Part shown: positions 10,746 to 21,644 of the stretch, one piece after another
How positions within the stretch are numbered: position 1 is the first letter of the stretch
Layout of the letters: the number at the start of each line of letters is the position of its first letter
Assembly: GCA_964016985.1 (NCBI GenBank)
Contig: OZ024824.1
Location: 126,425,303-126,489,302 of the forward strand
Direction of reading: 5' to 3'
Length of the DNA stretch: 64,000 bases
Source of the DNA: Anodontia alba
Lineage: Eukaryota; Mollusca; Bivalvia; Lucinida; Lucinidae
The notes under the pieces: generated by a model
Seen by the model: the letters and a program-made list of their open reading frames with translations, nothing else
Told to the model about the DNA's origin: nothing
The model's database searches: none
Made by a program: the position numbers and the translations under genes

Positions 10746-11798
10746 ATGTCTGAACTGAAAGTATTGTCTTTCAACACACAAGGCCTGCAAGGACTTAATA
10801 AAAGAATAGATGTGTTTGAATACTTGAAAGATAAAAAGTGTCATGTGTATTGCTTGCAGGATACACATTTCATTCAAGAAGATATTGAGAATTTAAATGA
10901 CCAATGGGGGAAAAATTATATTCTAAGCAACTATAAGTCTAATTCCAGAGGCGTGGCCATTTTGATAAGTAAAGATATAGAATTTACCATACATCAACAA
11001 CATACAGATGAGGGTGGAAATTATATAATACTAGATATCACAATATTTAATCAACGATTAACACTTATAAATATTTATGCACCAAACACTGACTGTCCAA
11101 ACTTCATCCAAATAATAGATAACTATATTGATAGATTAAATAATGACATGTTTATTCTGTGTGGTGACTTTAACTGCATATTAGACCCTATACTTGATTG
11201 TGATAATTATAAGCACATTAATAATCCCAAAGCTAGAGATAAGGTTATAGAAATGATAAACACTAAAAACATGATAGATCCATTCAGAGAAATGTATCCT
11301 GATCTGAAAAGATTCACATGGAGAAAGAAAAACCCACTTAAACAAGCAAGGTTAGACTATTTCTTAATCTCAGAAAATGTAATGCAGAGGGTTAAAAATA
11401 GTTTCATTGATATGGCATACCGATCGGACCATTCTATGATTACCCTAGTGATAAACTTAAATGATATTGAATGTGGAAAATCCTATTGGAAGCACAATAA
11501 CTCACTGCTTACAGATAAAGAGTACTTAAATATAATAAATAAACATATAGCAGCAATAAAGAAACAATATGCAGTCCCAGTCTTTAATTCTGAACAAATT
11601 GAAAATATACCAGATTCTGAAATCCAGTTTACTATAAATGATCAATTATTTTTAGAAGTTTTACTCATGGAATTACGCGGACAATCCATTTCATATGCAA
11701 GCTTTAAACATAAAGAAAGAAACAAAGTAGAACAAACTTTAATAGAAAATATAAGATCAATTGAAAATACCTGGAAGAAAATAAAATTGAAAATTTAG
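10746..11798 (+). pseudogene. LINE ORF2 part 1: apurinic-type endonuclease
   Basis: This begins MSELKVLSFNTQGLQ, the classic N-terminus of LINE endonucleases; the ATG at 10746 is preferred over the upstream ATG at 10686. Catalytic landmarks are visible: LQDTHF (metal-binding Glu/Asp region), LINIYAPN, CGDFNC and YRSDHSM (the SDH motif). The frame ends at TAG 11796-11798. The following domain continues in another frame, and its open frame reaches back past this stop, so one indel in the A-rich stretch at about 11775-11790 has split the ORF. The endonuclease residues look intact. Confidence 0.85.
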
Positions 11799-14221
11799 AA
11801 AACTTGAAAACGCAACTTAATGACATACGGCATGAGAAATTGAAAGGACATGTTATTCGATCTAGGGCAAAACATATTGACCAAGGGGAAAAACCAACAA
11901 AATACTTCTGTGGTCTGGAACAGCATAACTATATCTCTAAAACAATTAGTAAAATAGAAAAGGAAGATGGGAGCTTAGTTACAGATCAAAAAGAAATATT
12001 GAAGGAAACAGAATCTTTTTATAAATGTCTATATTCTAAGAAAAATAATGAATCAGAGCACATAGAATTAGATTCTTATATTGACAGTGATGCAGTTACC
12101 AAACTAACAAATGTAGAATCTGAAAAACTGGAAGGTCTGCTTAGCTTGGCTGAAATTTCAGAAACTTTGTTGAAAATGAAAAATGACAAAAGCCCAGGTC
12201 TAAGTGGTTTTTCGGCAGATTTTTTTAAAGTTTTATGGAAACATTTAGGTCAGTTTGTTTTGAGATCAATAAACTATGGTTATGCGATAGGAAAACTTTC
12301 AGAATCCCAAAGACAGGGCATAATAACATGCATACCAAAAGAAAATAAACCAAAACAATTTTTGAAAAATTGGCGACCCCTGACACTCCTTGACACTGTC
12401 TACAAAATAGCATCAGGAACAATAGCAAACAGGCTAAAACAGGTACTTGATAACATTATTTCACGCGATCAAACAGGGTTTTTAAAAGGCAGATTTATAG
12501 GGGAGAATACTCGCTTAGTGTATGATATGTTACAGTATACAGAACAAAACAACATAACAGGATTGTTAATGCTTATAGATTTTGAAAAAGCTTTTGACTC
12601 CTTGTCCTGGTCCTTTATTCATAAAGCTCTGAAATTTCTCAATTTTGGAGAATCAGTAAGAAGGTGGGTTGAAGTTTTCTATTCTGACATAACATCATCA
12701 GTCATACAAAATGGTCATTTGTCATCTTTTTTCCAAATAGGTCGAGGCTGTCGCCAGGGTGATCCTCTTTCTCCATACATTTTCATAATATGTGCTGAAT
12801 TTTTAGCTAATAAAATAAGACTCAATAAAGATATTAAAGGAATCAAGATTGGAAATTCAGAACATAAGATTTCACAATATGCCGATGACACATCCATATT
12901 TCTTGATGGCTCAGATAATTCATTGAATGAACTTTTGAAAGAATTAGACTTCTTTGCAGCTATATCAGGCCTTAAGGTTAATTTTGACAAGACACAACTA
13001 GTATGGATTGGCGCTAAAAAAATTGACACTAGCTCTATCAAGACAAAATGGAAACTATTATGGGGTAAACAAACTTTTAAACTTTTGGGCATTAATTTCA
13101 ATACAGACCTTACAAAAATGACTAAAGAAAACTATATGCCGAAAATTCAAACCTTAGAAAAGCAAATAAAGCAATGGGAAAAACGAAGATTAACTCCCTT
13201 AGGAAAAATAACAGCCATAAAAGTTTTAATGATACCTGCTTTCAATCATTTATTTATTACTCTACCAAATCCAGAACAAGATATAATAGACAACATTAAT
13301 GAGAAACTTTTTCGATTTTTGTGGAATAATAAAGTGAAAATAAAGAGAAATATAGTTATTAAGCAGTATCTGGAAGGAGGGCTAAAAATGGTTAATTTAA
13401 ATGCATTCATTGATGCTTTGAAGTTAACATGGATAAGAAGAATTTTCAATACAGACAGCAAATGGCAGGACTTTATTGAATTACATATCGAATGTCAAAA
13501 ATTAATAGGTTGTGGTGCACAGTACATTAAGAAAAGGATAGACAATATCAAAAATACATTCTGGGTTGATGTTTTAAACAGCTTCTTGAAATTTAATGAT
13601 AAGTTGAAAATAACAGATGAAGAATCTGTCATAAAAAGCCCAATATTTCATAACAAACATATCCAGATTGATGGCAACACAATATTTTATGATAGTTGGT
13701 ACAGAAATGGAGTGAGATTTGTAAATGACTTATTAAAGGAGAATGGCGAATTTTACAATATTCAAGAATTTTCAGAAATATATGGGATCAAAATGAACTA
13801 TCTACAATACTGGGGAACACTGAATGCAATTAAAACCTACCTAAGAAAAGAGAAGATAGCATTAACTAAAAAAAGTCCGAATCCATTTATACCTAGCCAT
13901 ATATTGCCTATAAAACAAAACAAGCAGGGAGCTAGGAAAATGTATGACATCTTAAATACAAATGATGAAATACCAACTGGAAAACAGTCATGGAATAAAA
14001 AATATAACTTTGAAGAGAAAGACTGGAAAACCATATATTTGTTTCCCTTCAAAACAACAACATACTCTCTTTTGCGTTGGTTCCAGGTAAGTCTAAATCA
14101 TAACATATTAGTTACGAATAAATTGCTACACTATATGAAAATTAAAGAAGACTCTATTTTTGTACCTTTTGTACACAAGAAGAAGAAACAATTACTCACC
14201 TATTATGGCAATGTAATGTAA
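11795..14221 (+). pseudogene. LINE ORF2 part 2: reverse transcriptase
   Basis: A Tx1/L1-type reverse transcriptase. In order: a basic linker (RSRAKHIDQGEKPTKYFCGL), KSPGLSGFSADFFK, NWRPLTLLDTVYKI, the LIDFEKAFDSLSW block, GCRQGDPLSPYIFI and the catalytic SQYADDTSIF (YADD at 12878-12889), then the thumb and a long C-terminal region. There is no ATG at the start; the frame is open from before the stop of part 1, so translation would require the ancestral unbroken ORF. A second frameshift in the T run near 14155 moves the C-terminus into another frame. The RT core itself has no stop, indicating a fairly young insertion. Confidence 0.9.
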
Positions 14222-14460
14222 CTAAAGTGTTTTTGAATTTTGTCACAACTTGGTTGCAGAGTTTTAACATTTATATTGAATTGTCTGAAGAACTGTTTCT
14301 ATTTGGCTTAGAAAAAGAACAAAGATTAACAAGTATCATGAAGTTTTTGTTACTATATACCAAATACTACATTTATTGCTGTAGATGTAATAAACAGCCA
14401 CCAATTGTTACCGTATATAAAAAAGATTACATTTTATGTACAAAATTCATTTGCAAATAG
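14161..14460 (+). pseudogene. LINE ORF2 part 3: C-terminal zinc knuckle
   Basis: In the frame beginning at 14161 the sequence reads CTFCTQEEETITHLLWQC, the Cys-Cys-His-Cys knuckle expected at the end of L1/Tx1 ORF2. About 80 further residues follow to TAG at 14458-14460. It is separated from the RT by a frameshift in a T run around 14155-14160. Confidence 0.8.
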
Positions 14461-14849
14461 CGCGTGAAAATAATAACTTGGAAACTTTCCTAGAGGAATG
14501 GAATCCATACCAACTGCTATTGAACGACATTAATAGTATTTCAGTAAACTGAAAATAAATGTATGATATTATATTAGAGCCAATCCATGCTACTTGAATA
14601 AATTTGTATTTCAATTATTATTGTTTTTTTTTTTTCTGTGCTGGGCAGGACCCCCCTCCTCCACCCCCTCCTCCCCCCCTCACACACACTCCCCACCCCT
14701 TCCCTTTTGTTGCCAGGTTTAACAAAAAAGCCAGTGCATGTCTTATATCTCATTATAAACATATATATTAAGAAGGATGGGAGATAGTATGAGAGATGTT
14801 GATATTTGTTATTCAACTGTATGTTTTTGATTGTATTGATATGTATTGG

Positions 14850-14882
<33 letters not shown>
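14461..14882 (+). other. LINE 3' UTR with C-rich tract and poly(A)
   Basis: 14645-14705 is an extreme C-rich tract (runs of C separated by T or A), so the complementary strand is G-rich and could form a quadruplex. It ends in 33 consecutive A (14850-14882). Confidence 0.75.
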
Positions 14883-14884
<2 letters not shown>

Positions 14885-15780
14885 ATACAACCAACACAAT
14901 AATTCAGTTGGATCAGGTTATGTGATAAATGCACAACTACCACAAGAATACAAGGATACTGAATCAGTTGGATCAGGTTATGTGGTCACTGTGCAAGAAC
15001 CCGAAGAATACGACGACACTGAATCAATTGGATCAGGTCATGTCGAGAACGTTAAAGAGCGTAAAAAATACAATGATACTAAGTCAGTTAGGTCGGAGAA
15101 TGCACAAGGGCACCAAAGATACAACGACACTGAATCAGTTGGATTAGGTCAAGTAGAGAAAGCACAAGGACGCCAAGAATACAACGATACGGAATCAGTT
15201 GTGTCATGTTATGTAGAGAGTGAAAAAAGGCAACAAGAATACACCGTCACTAAATCAGTTGGATCATGTCATATGGAAAATACACAAGGGCGCAAAGAAT
15301 ACAACGATACAGAATCAATTGGATCTGATCATGTGGAAAATACACAAGGGCGCCGAGAATACAACGATACTGGATCAGTTAAATCAAGTCAAGTAGAGAA
15401 TGCAAAATACCGTCAAGAACGCGACGACACGGATCATTTGGATCAGGTTATGTGGTCAGTGTACAAGGATCCAAACAATACAACGTTACTGAATCTGTTG
15501 GATCGGGTCAAGTGGTGAACGCACAAGGGAGCCAAGATTTCAACGGTACTGAATCAGTTGAATCAGGTTATGTGATCAATTTACAAAGACACGAAGAATT
15601 TGGATCAGGTTATGTGATCAATGTACGAGGACATGAAACATATAACGACACTGAATCAGTTGGATCAGGTTGAGATCAATGTAAAATGACACAAAGAATA
15701 TAACGACACTCAGTTAGTTAGATTAGGTTATGTTGACAATACTCAAGGACACCAAAACTACAACGACACTAAATCAGTTG
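14883..15780 (+). repeat. 60-bp tandem repeat, second block (detached receptor tail)
   Basis: About 15 diverged units of the receptor tail repeat (consensus gaatacaacgacactgaatc, then agttggatcaggt) start directly after the LINE poly(A). The first nine or so read in one frame (EYKDTESVGSGYVVTVQ and similar). A frameshift lies near 15430 and another open block runs to TGA at 15671-15673, with decayed units to about 15780. Removing the inserted DNA would place the first nine units in frame with the tail exon. They are now beyond the stop at 9320 and probably not translated. Confidence 0.8.
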
Positions 15781-15789
15781 CAATCCTTA

Positions 15790-16741
15790 AGTTTCTTTAG
15801 TATTGCATTAAACTCTCAAGTTTTTAGATAAGGTTTTTCTTGACTGTTCCCTATTTTTTGAAAAAAAAAAAAAAAATATATTAGCTATTATAGTAATCAA
15901 ACAAAACAACTGAACGGCAGCAAAGATATGGGCATAATTTGTCTGTCAATATAATTGATCAAAGCTTCCAGTTTATCCGGAGCTAGACGGGTGCATATAA
16001 AAATAAAAAATGTAAATGAAGATACCCAGAAAATGCAACAATTACGAAACACAGCCCTCCCTAGGTATCAAAAAAAGGAGTTACAACTAAAGACAACACA
16101 AACGCCGCATGTAAGTCCACAGACGCACAAACAAAGAAAGATTGCAACCGAAGACCCTCTTTCGAACGTTGAGTATGAAAACTACTGCTGTCATATTAAG
16201 AGTCTAAATAATTCGATATTCTAAGTTTCCTTCTTTTATGTGCGCTTTGCTTCGAAAGTCAACCTTTACAAATTTTATTTCGTCTTCAATATGTATTTTT
16301 CCTTAAAAGTCAACAGCTGTCATGGCAACATTTCATGATAGACGGCAATTTAGAAATTTATAGAAAACCTTCTCTTTTATCTTCTCTACTAGCTCTTCTT
16401 TCTCTCTTCTCCCTTTCTCTGGGAGACGACACAAAATGACTCATAAGGGTTGAAGGGTTCAGCCCCAACACAATCAATCAATTATAAATTAGATTCAGAT
16501 CGACCGCAAATAAATCGTAAATTATCACATATCCGACCAGCAAAGATCAGGATCAACCTGACATTTGTTAAATCTGAATTAGTAGCTGATCTTGGTTTTT
16601 TTTTTTAAACATACCATTCATCACCACGTCATACATTGCAGCGTTGGTGTCACTGAACACTTAAAGAACCGAATTTAAAGATAAGCAGTTAAATACATTT
16701 GTATATTATTAATAGTCTCCCATAACAATCAGAATACGTGT

Positions 16742-16803
<62 letters not shown>

Positions 16804-17165
16804 TTAAGCTACCTATATGCGTTTGTGTATTATGTATGTGCTGTTTAATTTCAACTAGTTTCATATCAAATCCCCATTCTTCTATTTTTATTCTTGAAAC
16901 GTTTTGGGGTTTGATTTACAGAATTTAATCAGAAACTATTTGTCTTTTCTGTTTCTTGTGATGTTTTGAAATTTCGACCTTAACATTAAAGCAGGATCCA
17001 AATTCTTTTTACCCGTCTAATTTCTGTGGTAAAACTAGAAATATTTTAAATTATAGTGTTTAGCTATATTGATTAACAGTTACTAATATCTCATAACAAC
17101 CTTATGAAGCATTAACACTTTTGTAACATGTTCCAAACTATCTGACATCAAATTCTGTTCAAGTT
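15790..17165. other. No gene seen; microsatellite and repeat relic
   Basis: AT-rich DNA. 16015-16150 is the third copy of the interspersed sequence seen at 7600-7990. 16743-16799 is (TC)n. 16360-16430 is pyrimidine-rich. No supported exon. Confidence 0.5.
16743..16799. repeat. (TC)n microsatellite
   Basis: An uninterrupted CT/TC run of about 28 units. Confidence 0.95.
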
Positions 17166-17555
17166 ACAACGGAGACTTCAGCCTCCTCCTCATACTTGGA
17201 TTGTTATCTCTACATCGACAATGGAAAGCTTACTACTAGGCTTTACGACAAACGGGATGACTTCAATTTTCCCATCGTTAACTTTCCTTTCCTGAGCAGT
17301 AATATCCCTTCTGCACCAGCATACGGCGTTTACGTTTCACAGTTAATCCGTTATGCTAGAACCTGTTCAAATTATCAGGACTTCATGGAGCGTGGGAAAG
17401 TGCTCACTCAAAAGTTGTTGAGCCAGGGGTATCAAAAAACCAAACTGTTAGCAACACTTAAGAAGTTCTATGGGAGACATCATGATCTAGTCAATCCCTA
17501 CAATGTGGCAGTTTCCAGAATTGTTTCTGATGTTTTTGCCAGTGACGCGCCATAA
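17166..17555 (+). pseudogene. PLE-A reverse transcriptase C-terminal fragment
   Basis: Homology to the 41560-42513 copy begins at acaacggagacttcagcctc (17166) and runs without frameshift to the stop at 17553-17555. It covers LDCYLYIDNGKLTTRLYDKR to the C-terminus FASDAP. The catalytic YIDD region is absent. It is a 5'-truncated insertion with an intact end. Confidence 0.75.
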
Positions 17556-17780
17556 GTAGACTTCCCAAATCCCGGACATACGCTTCTACCGATATTTCCT
17601 TCGTTCAGGCCCATGGGCATGGTGGGCGAAGCTTGCTTACCAAGTAATTCTTACTATCCGCGGACGCCTGATTACACCCTTTGTTCTGGGGTCCATGTCT
17701 GTTGGTCTGAACATTCTGATTCGTCATTCGTTTATGGATTTATGATTTTGGATTACGGCTTTGGTACCATGACCGCAACT
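17556..17780 (+). mobile_element. PLE-A 3' untranslated segment
   Basis: Collinear with 42514-42740 and with the complement of 1735-1960. It ends at ggtaccatgaccgcaactac. Confidence 0.75.
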
Positions 17781-17799
17781 ACATTAAACGTCATTATTT

Positions 17800-18248
17800 A
17801 CCACTGTGACGCGCCAAGCGACAATGTGTCTTTGAGCTACGCAAAATGTCCATTTTCAGATTTATCTGGGCATTACCTCTCCATAAATTTTTGTAGTGTC
17901 CGATGATACTGTAAGTGGACACTGAAGGCTCTGGTCTGACTGCGCGGATGTGCAGGCTAATCCGCGAAATCCACACGCGGCCAATAATGTTATTTGTAAA
18001 ACGATACAAATTACGTAAAAATAATTTTGCACGGGTGGTTATAACAAAAATTTTACTTTAACTCGTGACATACTTTTTTTTACTAAACTTTACGTTCTTA
18101 GAGTAAAGAAACCAGCGAAGACTGTATAAGAGATGTGTAAAGACAGTGAATGAACGGATAAGTAACCGCTAGCTAAGGACAGCAATTCGGATCCGTGGGC
18201 CTTGTGCATTCCACGAAAACTTGGTAGCTTTATTAACATTTTGTATAG
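17800..18248. other. Dispersed hairpin repeat relic, otherwise no gene
   Basis: 17850-17970 resembles 760-845 and contains ggtctgactgcgcggatgtg, a member of the dispersed hairpin family. The rest is AT-rich without features. Confidence 0.4.
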
Positions 18249-18545
18249 ACTCAGGACCCAGGATGAAGTTGGCTGGCCGTAAAAAAATACCCCCGTGGTT
18301 ATTCTGCTAAATAAACCCCCGATAGTTAATTACCTGGGTCCCAGGGTGAAGTTGGCTGGCCGTAAAAGTGCTTTAAACCCCCAGGTGGTTTATTCTACTG
18401 ACCATTATAAGGCGGTGGACCCGGTTTTAATCTTACTCTTTATTGCTTTGTGGTTTATTCTACGAGGCGATTTGTTTTAAATTTTGCCTTGTGTTTTTAA
18501 GTCAGTTAAGCATTGCGGTTACCTTGCTTGGGGAAGAGAGAGCTA
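18249..18545 (+). mobile_element. PLE-B 3' segment with internal duplication
   Basis: It contains two successive copies of the caggacccaggatgaagttg start region and then the usual motifs. It breaks off at gggaagagagagctaatc, before the standard 3' end, so this copy was cut by a later rearrangement. Confidence 0.65.
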
Positions 18546-18554
18546 ATCAATGGA

Positions 18555-18762
18555 CATAGTGTTTCAGAAATGCTAAAATCGTTCAGATATCCAAAATGGC
18601 TGCTATAGCGGCAATTTTGAAAATCTTTGAACCACATCTGCTCCAGAACCCTAAGTCAGATTGAGCCCACATTTGGTGGGAGGCATTGGAACCACATGGA
18701 GATTTAGAATTGCTAAATTGTTCCGTTCCGATGTCCAAATCATATCATAATCAGATTTTTAA
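18555..18762 (+). repeat. Interspersed repeat (gatatccaagatggc family)
   Basis: It contains two rounds of agaaatgctaaaatcgttc / gatatccaaaatggc and gtcagattgagcccacattt. Related copies lie at 21560-21640, 22925-23110, 25020-25240 and 26880-27010. It is non-coding. Confidence 0.55.
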
Positions 18763-19244
18763 TTAACGTGCAGGTACAGGGGCATCATCCACACCAGTTG
18801 TCCGCCTTCCAGATAGCTGACTCGCTGCACGCATGGCAGATCTCACACCAGACGTCCAGGTATGTCTATCATGAGGGTTGATGGCCGAGAGCTTCCACTC
18901 TCTGCAATCCCTCTCTGTCAGCTGTTTCCATGTCATATTTGGCCTCCCAGGCCCACGCTTTCTATCAACCTGTATGTCAAAAGCTGTCTTGACTGCACTA
19001 TTGGAGCGTTTCACATGTCCATACCATCAGAGTCTTCTCTCCTTCAGAATGAGGTCCAGATCCTCAATGCCAAGCCGCAAAGTAGCTCATTGGACCTGGT
19101 GGTGACAATGTCTTGCGGTCTGACATGGCAGATCTGTCTGATCATTGCCCTGTCGTTTCGCTGCAGACGATGGAGGTTTGGCTTTGTCAATGACCAAGTC
19201 TCGCTGGCATGGGGCATTGCGCTCCGCACACAAGACCTGTACAC
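18763..19244 (-). pseudogene. RTE-like LINE C-terminal region, two frames
   Basis: 19044-19244 encodes SCVRSAMPHASETWSLTKPN and the RNDRAMIRQICHVRPQD block. 18763-19014 encodes FDIQVDRKRGPGRPNMTWKQ, a widespread C-terminal signature of LINE ORF2 proteins, and stops near the 3' end at 18763. The two pieces are in different frames. Confidence 0.65.
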
Positions 19245-19729
19245 ACGGCCACGTGTTTTGAAAGAGAGATGGCGTGAAGAGAGAACTGGTAGCAGATCCT
19301 TTTACTTCTTCCAGGCGGTTTTCACACGTATTGTGGTTGAAAGTTCACAGCCACTTGCTGCTGAGAGCATGTCTCCTAAGTAGCAAAAGGAAACTACCAC
19401 CTCAAGCTTGTCAGGTCCGACCTGGACTTCCTTCTGTGATTTGCCATCCAAGGGTCGTGCAGTTCAGGGTCTTTTTTTCAAGCGCTTGAGCCCACTCCAT
19501 TTCTTGTGCACCCAGTGCTTGCAGCCATTGCAGAAGATGCTGTTGCTGCCCACTCCAGTGCGACAGACGGCGCATGGAAACTCGCCTGAACTCTGCTCAT
19601 TTGCATACATCCCCTGCACCAATCGCACAATCCTGCACACCAAGTTTTCTCAGCACCCACCAGATGACCTTCCGAGGTATTCAATCAAACGCCTTCTCCA
19701 GGTCTACGAAAGTCATGTACAGTCTCTTG

Positions 19730-20155
19730 CTAGCAGCTAGATACTTCTATTGCAGCTGCCTGACAACAAAGATTACGTCTGTAGTGCTTCTGCCTGGGAC
19801 GAAGCAAAACTGGGAATCGTCCATTCACCAACTGTCTGATGAGGCCGTCCACAGTCCTCTCAAGGATTTTTATAACCTGCTCTGTCAGCTTGAGACCGCG
19901 ATAGTTGCCCCTTTCCAATGCATGCCCCTTTCCTTTGTAGAGGCAGACAATGAAACTTAGCTCCCAGTCAGAGGGTACCTTGCCATCACGAATGATTGCA
20001 GCTGCGAGGTCACGGATCATGGAGGCGCCCATGTCACCGGCTGCTCGTACCATCTCCACCGCTATGTCTGATGGGCCCGGTGCTTTGCCTGCCTTCATCT
20101 GTGAGATAGCCTTCTTAACCATATCAATGGTGATTGGGATGGGCGGGCCTTTCAC
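19730..20155 (-). pseudogene. RTE-like reverse transcriptase N-terminal fragment
   Basis: Open for 141 codons. It reads ITIDMVKKAISQMKAGKAPG, DIAVEMVRAAGD, SDWELSFIVCLYKGKG and the GNYRGLKLTEQVIKILER block, which are RT motifs 0-2. It loses frame after the RQLVNGRF region. The continuation (FVDLEKAFD) appears on the same strand near 19700 and ends at a TGA. Confidence 0.7.
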
Positions 20156-20944
20156 TGGTGGTTGATAAGACAGGTGGTCTGGGTCCCAGTCAAACTCAAC
20201 GTTGAGAAGCCTTCTGCTTTGAGTCTTCGCTCACTGACATCTCTACTGCGTCATTCTTCAAGGTTTGTCACCAACAACATCAGTGTTCTCTCTTCTAAAC
20301 TGATTAGCAAGGCGGTAGACTTCTGAAGACTTGGGGTCAATATTCTCGTGGACCTTCTTGTCGGCTTCTTGACGAGCATGGTGCACTGCATATCTGGCAT
20401 TTCGTTTGGCTGCATCGTATGATGCCCTAGTGCCTTTACCAGCCTTCCAGGCCTTGAAAGCTTTCCGCTTGGCAGCAATAGCCTTTTCCACGTGTTCATT
20501 CCACCACCAGGTTTCACGACGCCATCGGTGTGACCGAGTTATGCCACACACATCCTCAGTTGTCTTGAGCAGTCCAGTCTTAATGTTGTTCCAGATATCC
20601 TCTACCTCGCAAACTCTTCCTCTCAGGGTGTTCACATTGAGTGTTCCCATCCTGAATTTCCACAGGTGCTTGCTTGATTCGCCAGAATGGCCCGACCCTG
20701 CCTCCCACACCTGACAGGAGGCCAAGCAGAACCGGAGCCGTTACCAACAGAACTTTGATGTCTGTTGGCGCCGCCTAACTCTAATTCTATTCTTGTGTTT
20801 GACATAAAAGATTTTGGAACAACTGTTTTACGCAAGCGCCTGTCCTAGCTGACATCCCAGCTCAGTTCTTTTACGGCATCTGAGCATGCACGCCGTTCCC
20901 GCACTCGGGCAGAGTGCTTTGCTGTTGTCCTTATAAAAAAGGAT

Positions 20945-21350
20945 CGTCCGCCAAAAAAAGGTAAGAGAAAAGTCCCGGGAGTGCCACAATCACAAACCGC
21001 AGCCCTTCCCAGACCCCAAGAGGAAGAGGAAACCGACAAATCCAAACAAGCACATACCGAACAAACGTACGAAAAGCACTAAGATTAGCTCTCTCTCTTC
21101 CCCAAGCGAGGTAATCGCAATACTAAAAGGACTGAAAAACACAAGAACAAAATGACACACGGAAAGACATACAACAGATCGCCTCGTAGAATAAACCACA
21201 AAGCAACAAAGAGTAAGACTAACATCGGGACCACCACCTTAGAACGGTCAGTAGAGCAAACCACTGGGGGGGGGGGGGGGGGGAGGTTTAAAGCTCTTTT
21301 ACAGCTAGCTAACTTCACCCTGGGTCCCGATGCTACTCCTAATACAGAAA
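20945..21350 (-). mobile_element. PLE-B 3' terminal segment, with expanded G/C run
   Basis: A complete 3' end is present (aaaaaggtaagagaaaagtc at 20957). The start region lies near 21350 (ggtgaag complement). At 21266-21283 a run of 18 G replaces the usual short C tract next to the ccggtggtttactc motif. Confidence 0.75.
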
Positions 21351-21644
21351 CACATAAAAATTTGGTTCGCATAAACCACAATAGCTGGAACACCAAACCA
21401 TCGGTCTGTAGATGATTGCTGCCTAGCTCTGCCACCCAGGTTGTGACAGCCTCGTAACCCTGACGGTGGGGAGGCAACTGTGATAGAGGGCAGTCTCACA
21501 TTACCACACTCATGTTGAGTGTCACAGCTGGATGCAGTTTCACGTCATACCCAGGATCCAAGATGTTGAAATCGTTCAAAGAACATCTCCGTAACCTAAA
21601 GTCAGATTGAGCTGAAACTTGATGGGATACATCAAGAGGACTTG
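21351..21644. other. PLE-like flank and repeat relic, no gene
   Basis: 21351-21400 extends the PLE-B complement. 21560-21640 is a copy of the gttggattgagctgaaactt repeat family. Nothing coding. Confidence 0.4.

Larger units (their letters stand above)
10686..14882 (+). mobile_element. Tx1/L1-like non-LTR retrotransposon
   Basis: Endonuclease, reverse transcriptase and C-terminal zinc-knuckle coding regions occur in the canonical order, followed by a C-rich 3' region and a 33-base A tail (14850-14882). The right border is therefore firm. The left border is uncertain: 9318 if AAGAATACAACC (9306-9317 and 14881-14892) is the target duplication, or near 10690 if the element is 5'-truncated. That 12-mer differs from the tandem repeat consensus at only one base, so it is weak evidence. 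The element lies inside the receptor tail array, in the same orientation. Confidence 0.8.
18763..20765 (-). mobile_element. Degenerate RTE-like LINE
   Basis: Minus-strand fragments occur in the order expected of a non-LTR element: an endonuclease start (GTLNVNTLRGRVCEV, 20640), a linker (RRETWWWNEHVEKAIAAKRK), reverse transcriptase motifs (GKAPGPSDIAVEMV, GNYRGLKLTEQ), FVDLEKAFD followed by a stop near 19690, a Cys-rich zinc segment near 19500, and the C-terminal RRKRGPGRP-like region. The bulk of the endonuclease and the YADD palm motif are missing, so at least two internal deletions have occurred along with frameshifts and stops. It cannot be autonomous. The clade call is by recollection of motif style. 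Confidence 0.65.

Noticed and set aside
10529..10753. Possible LINE ORF1 upstream of the endonuclease
   Set aside because: 74 codons, no coiled coil, RRM or zinc knuckle, and it overlaps the ORF2 start.
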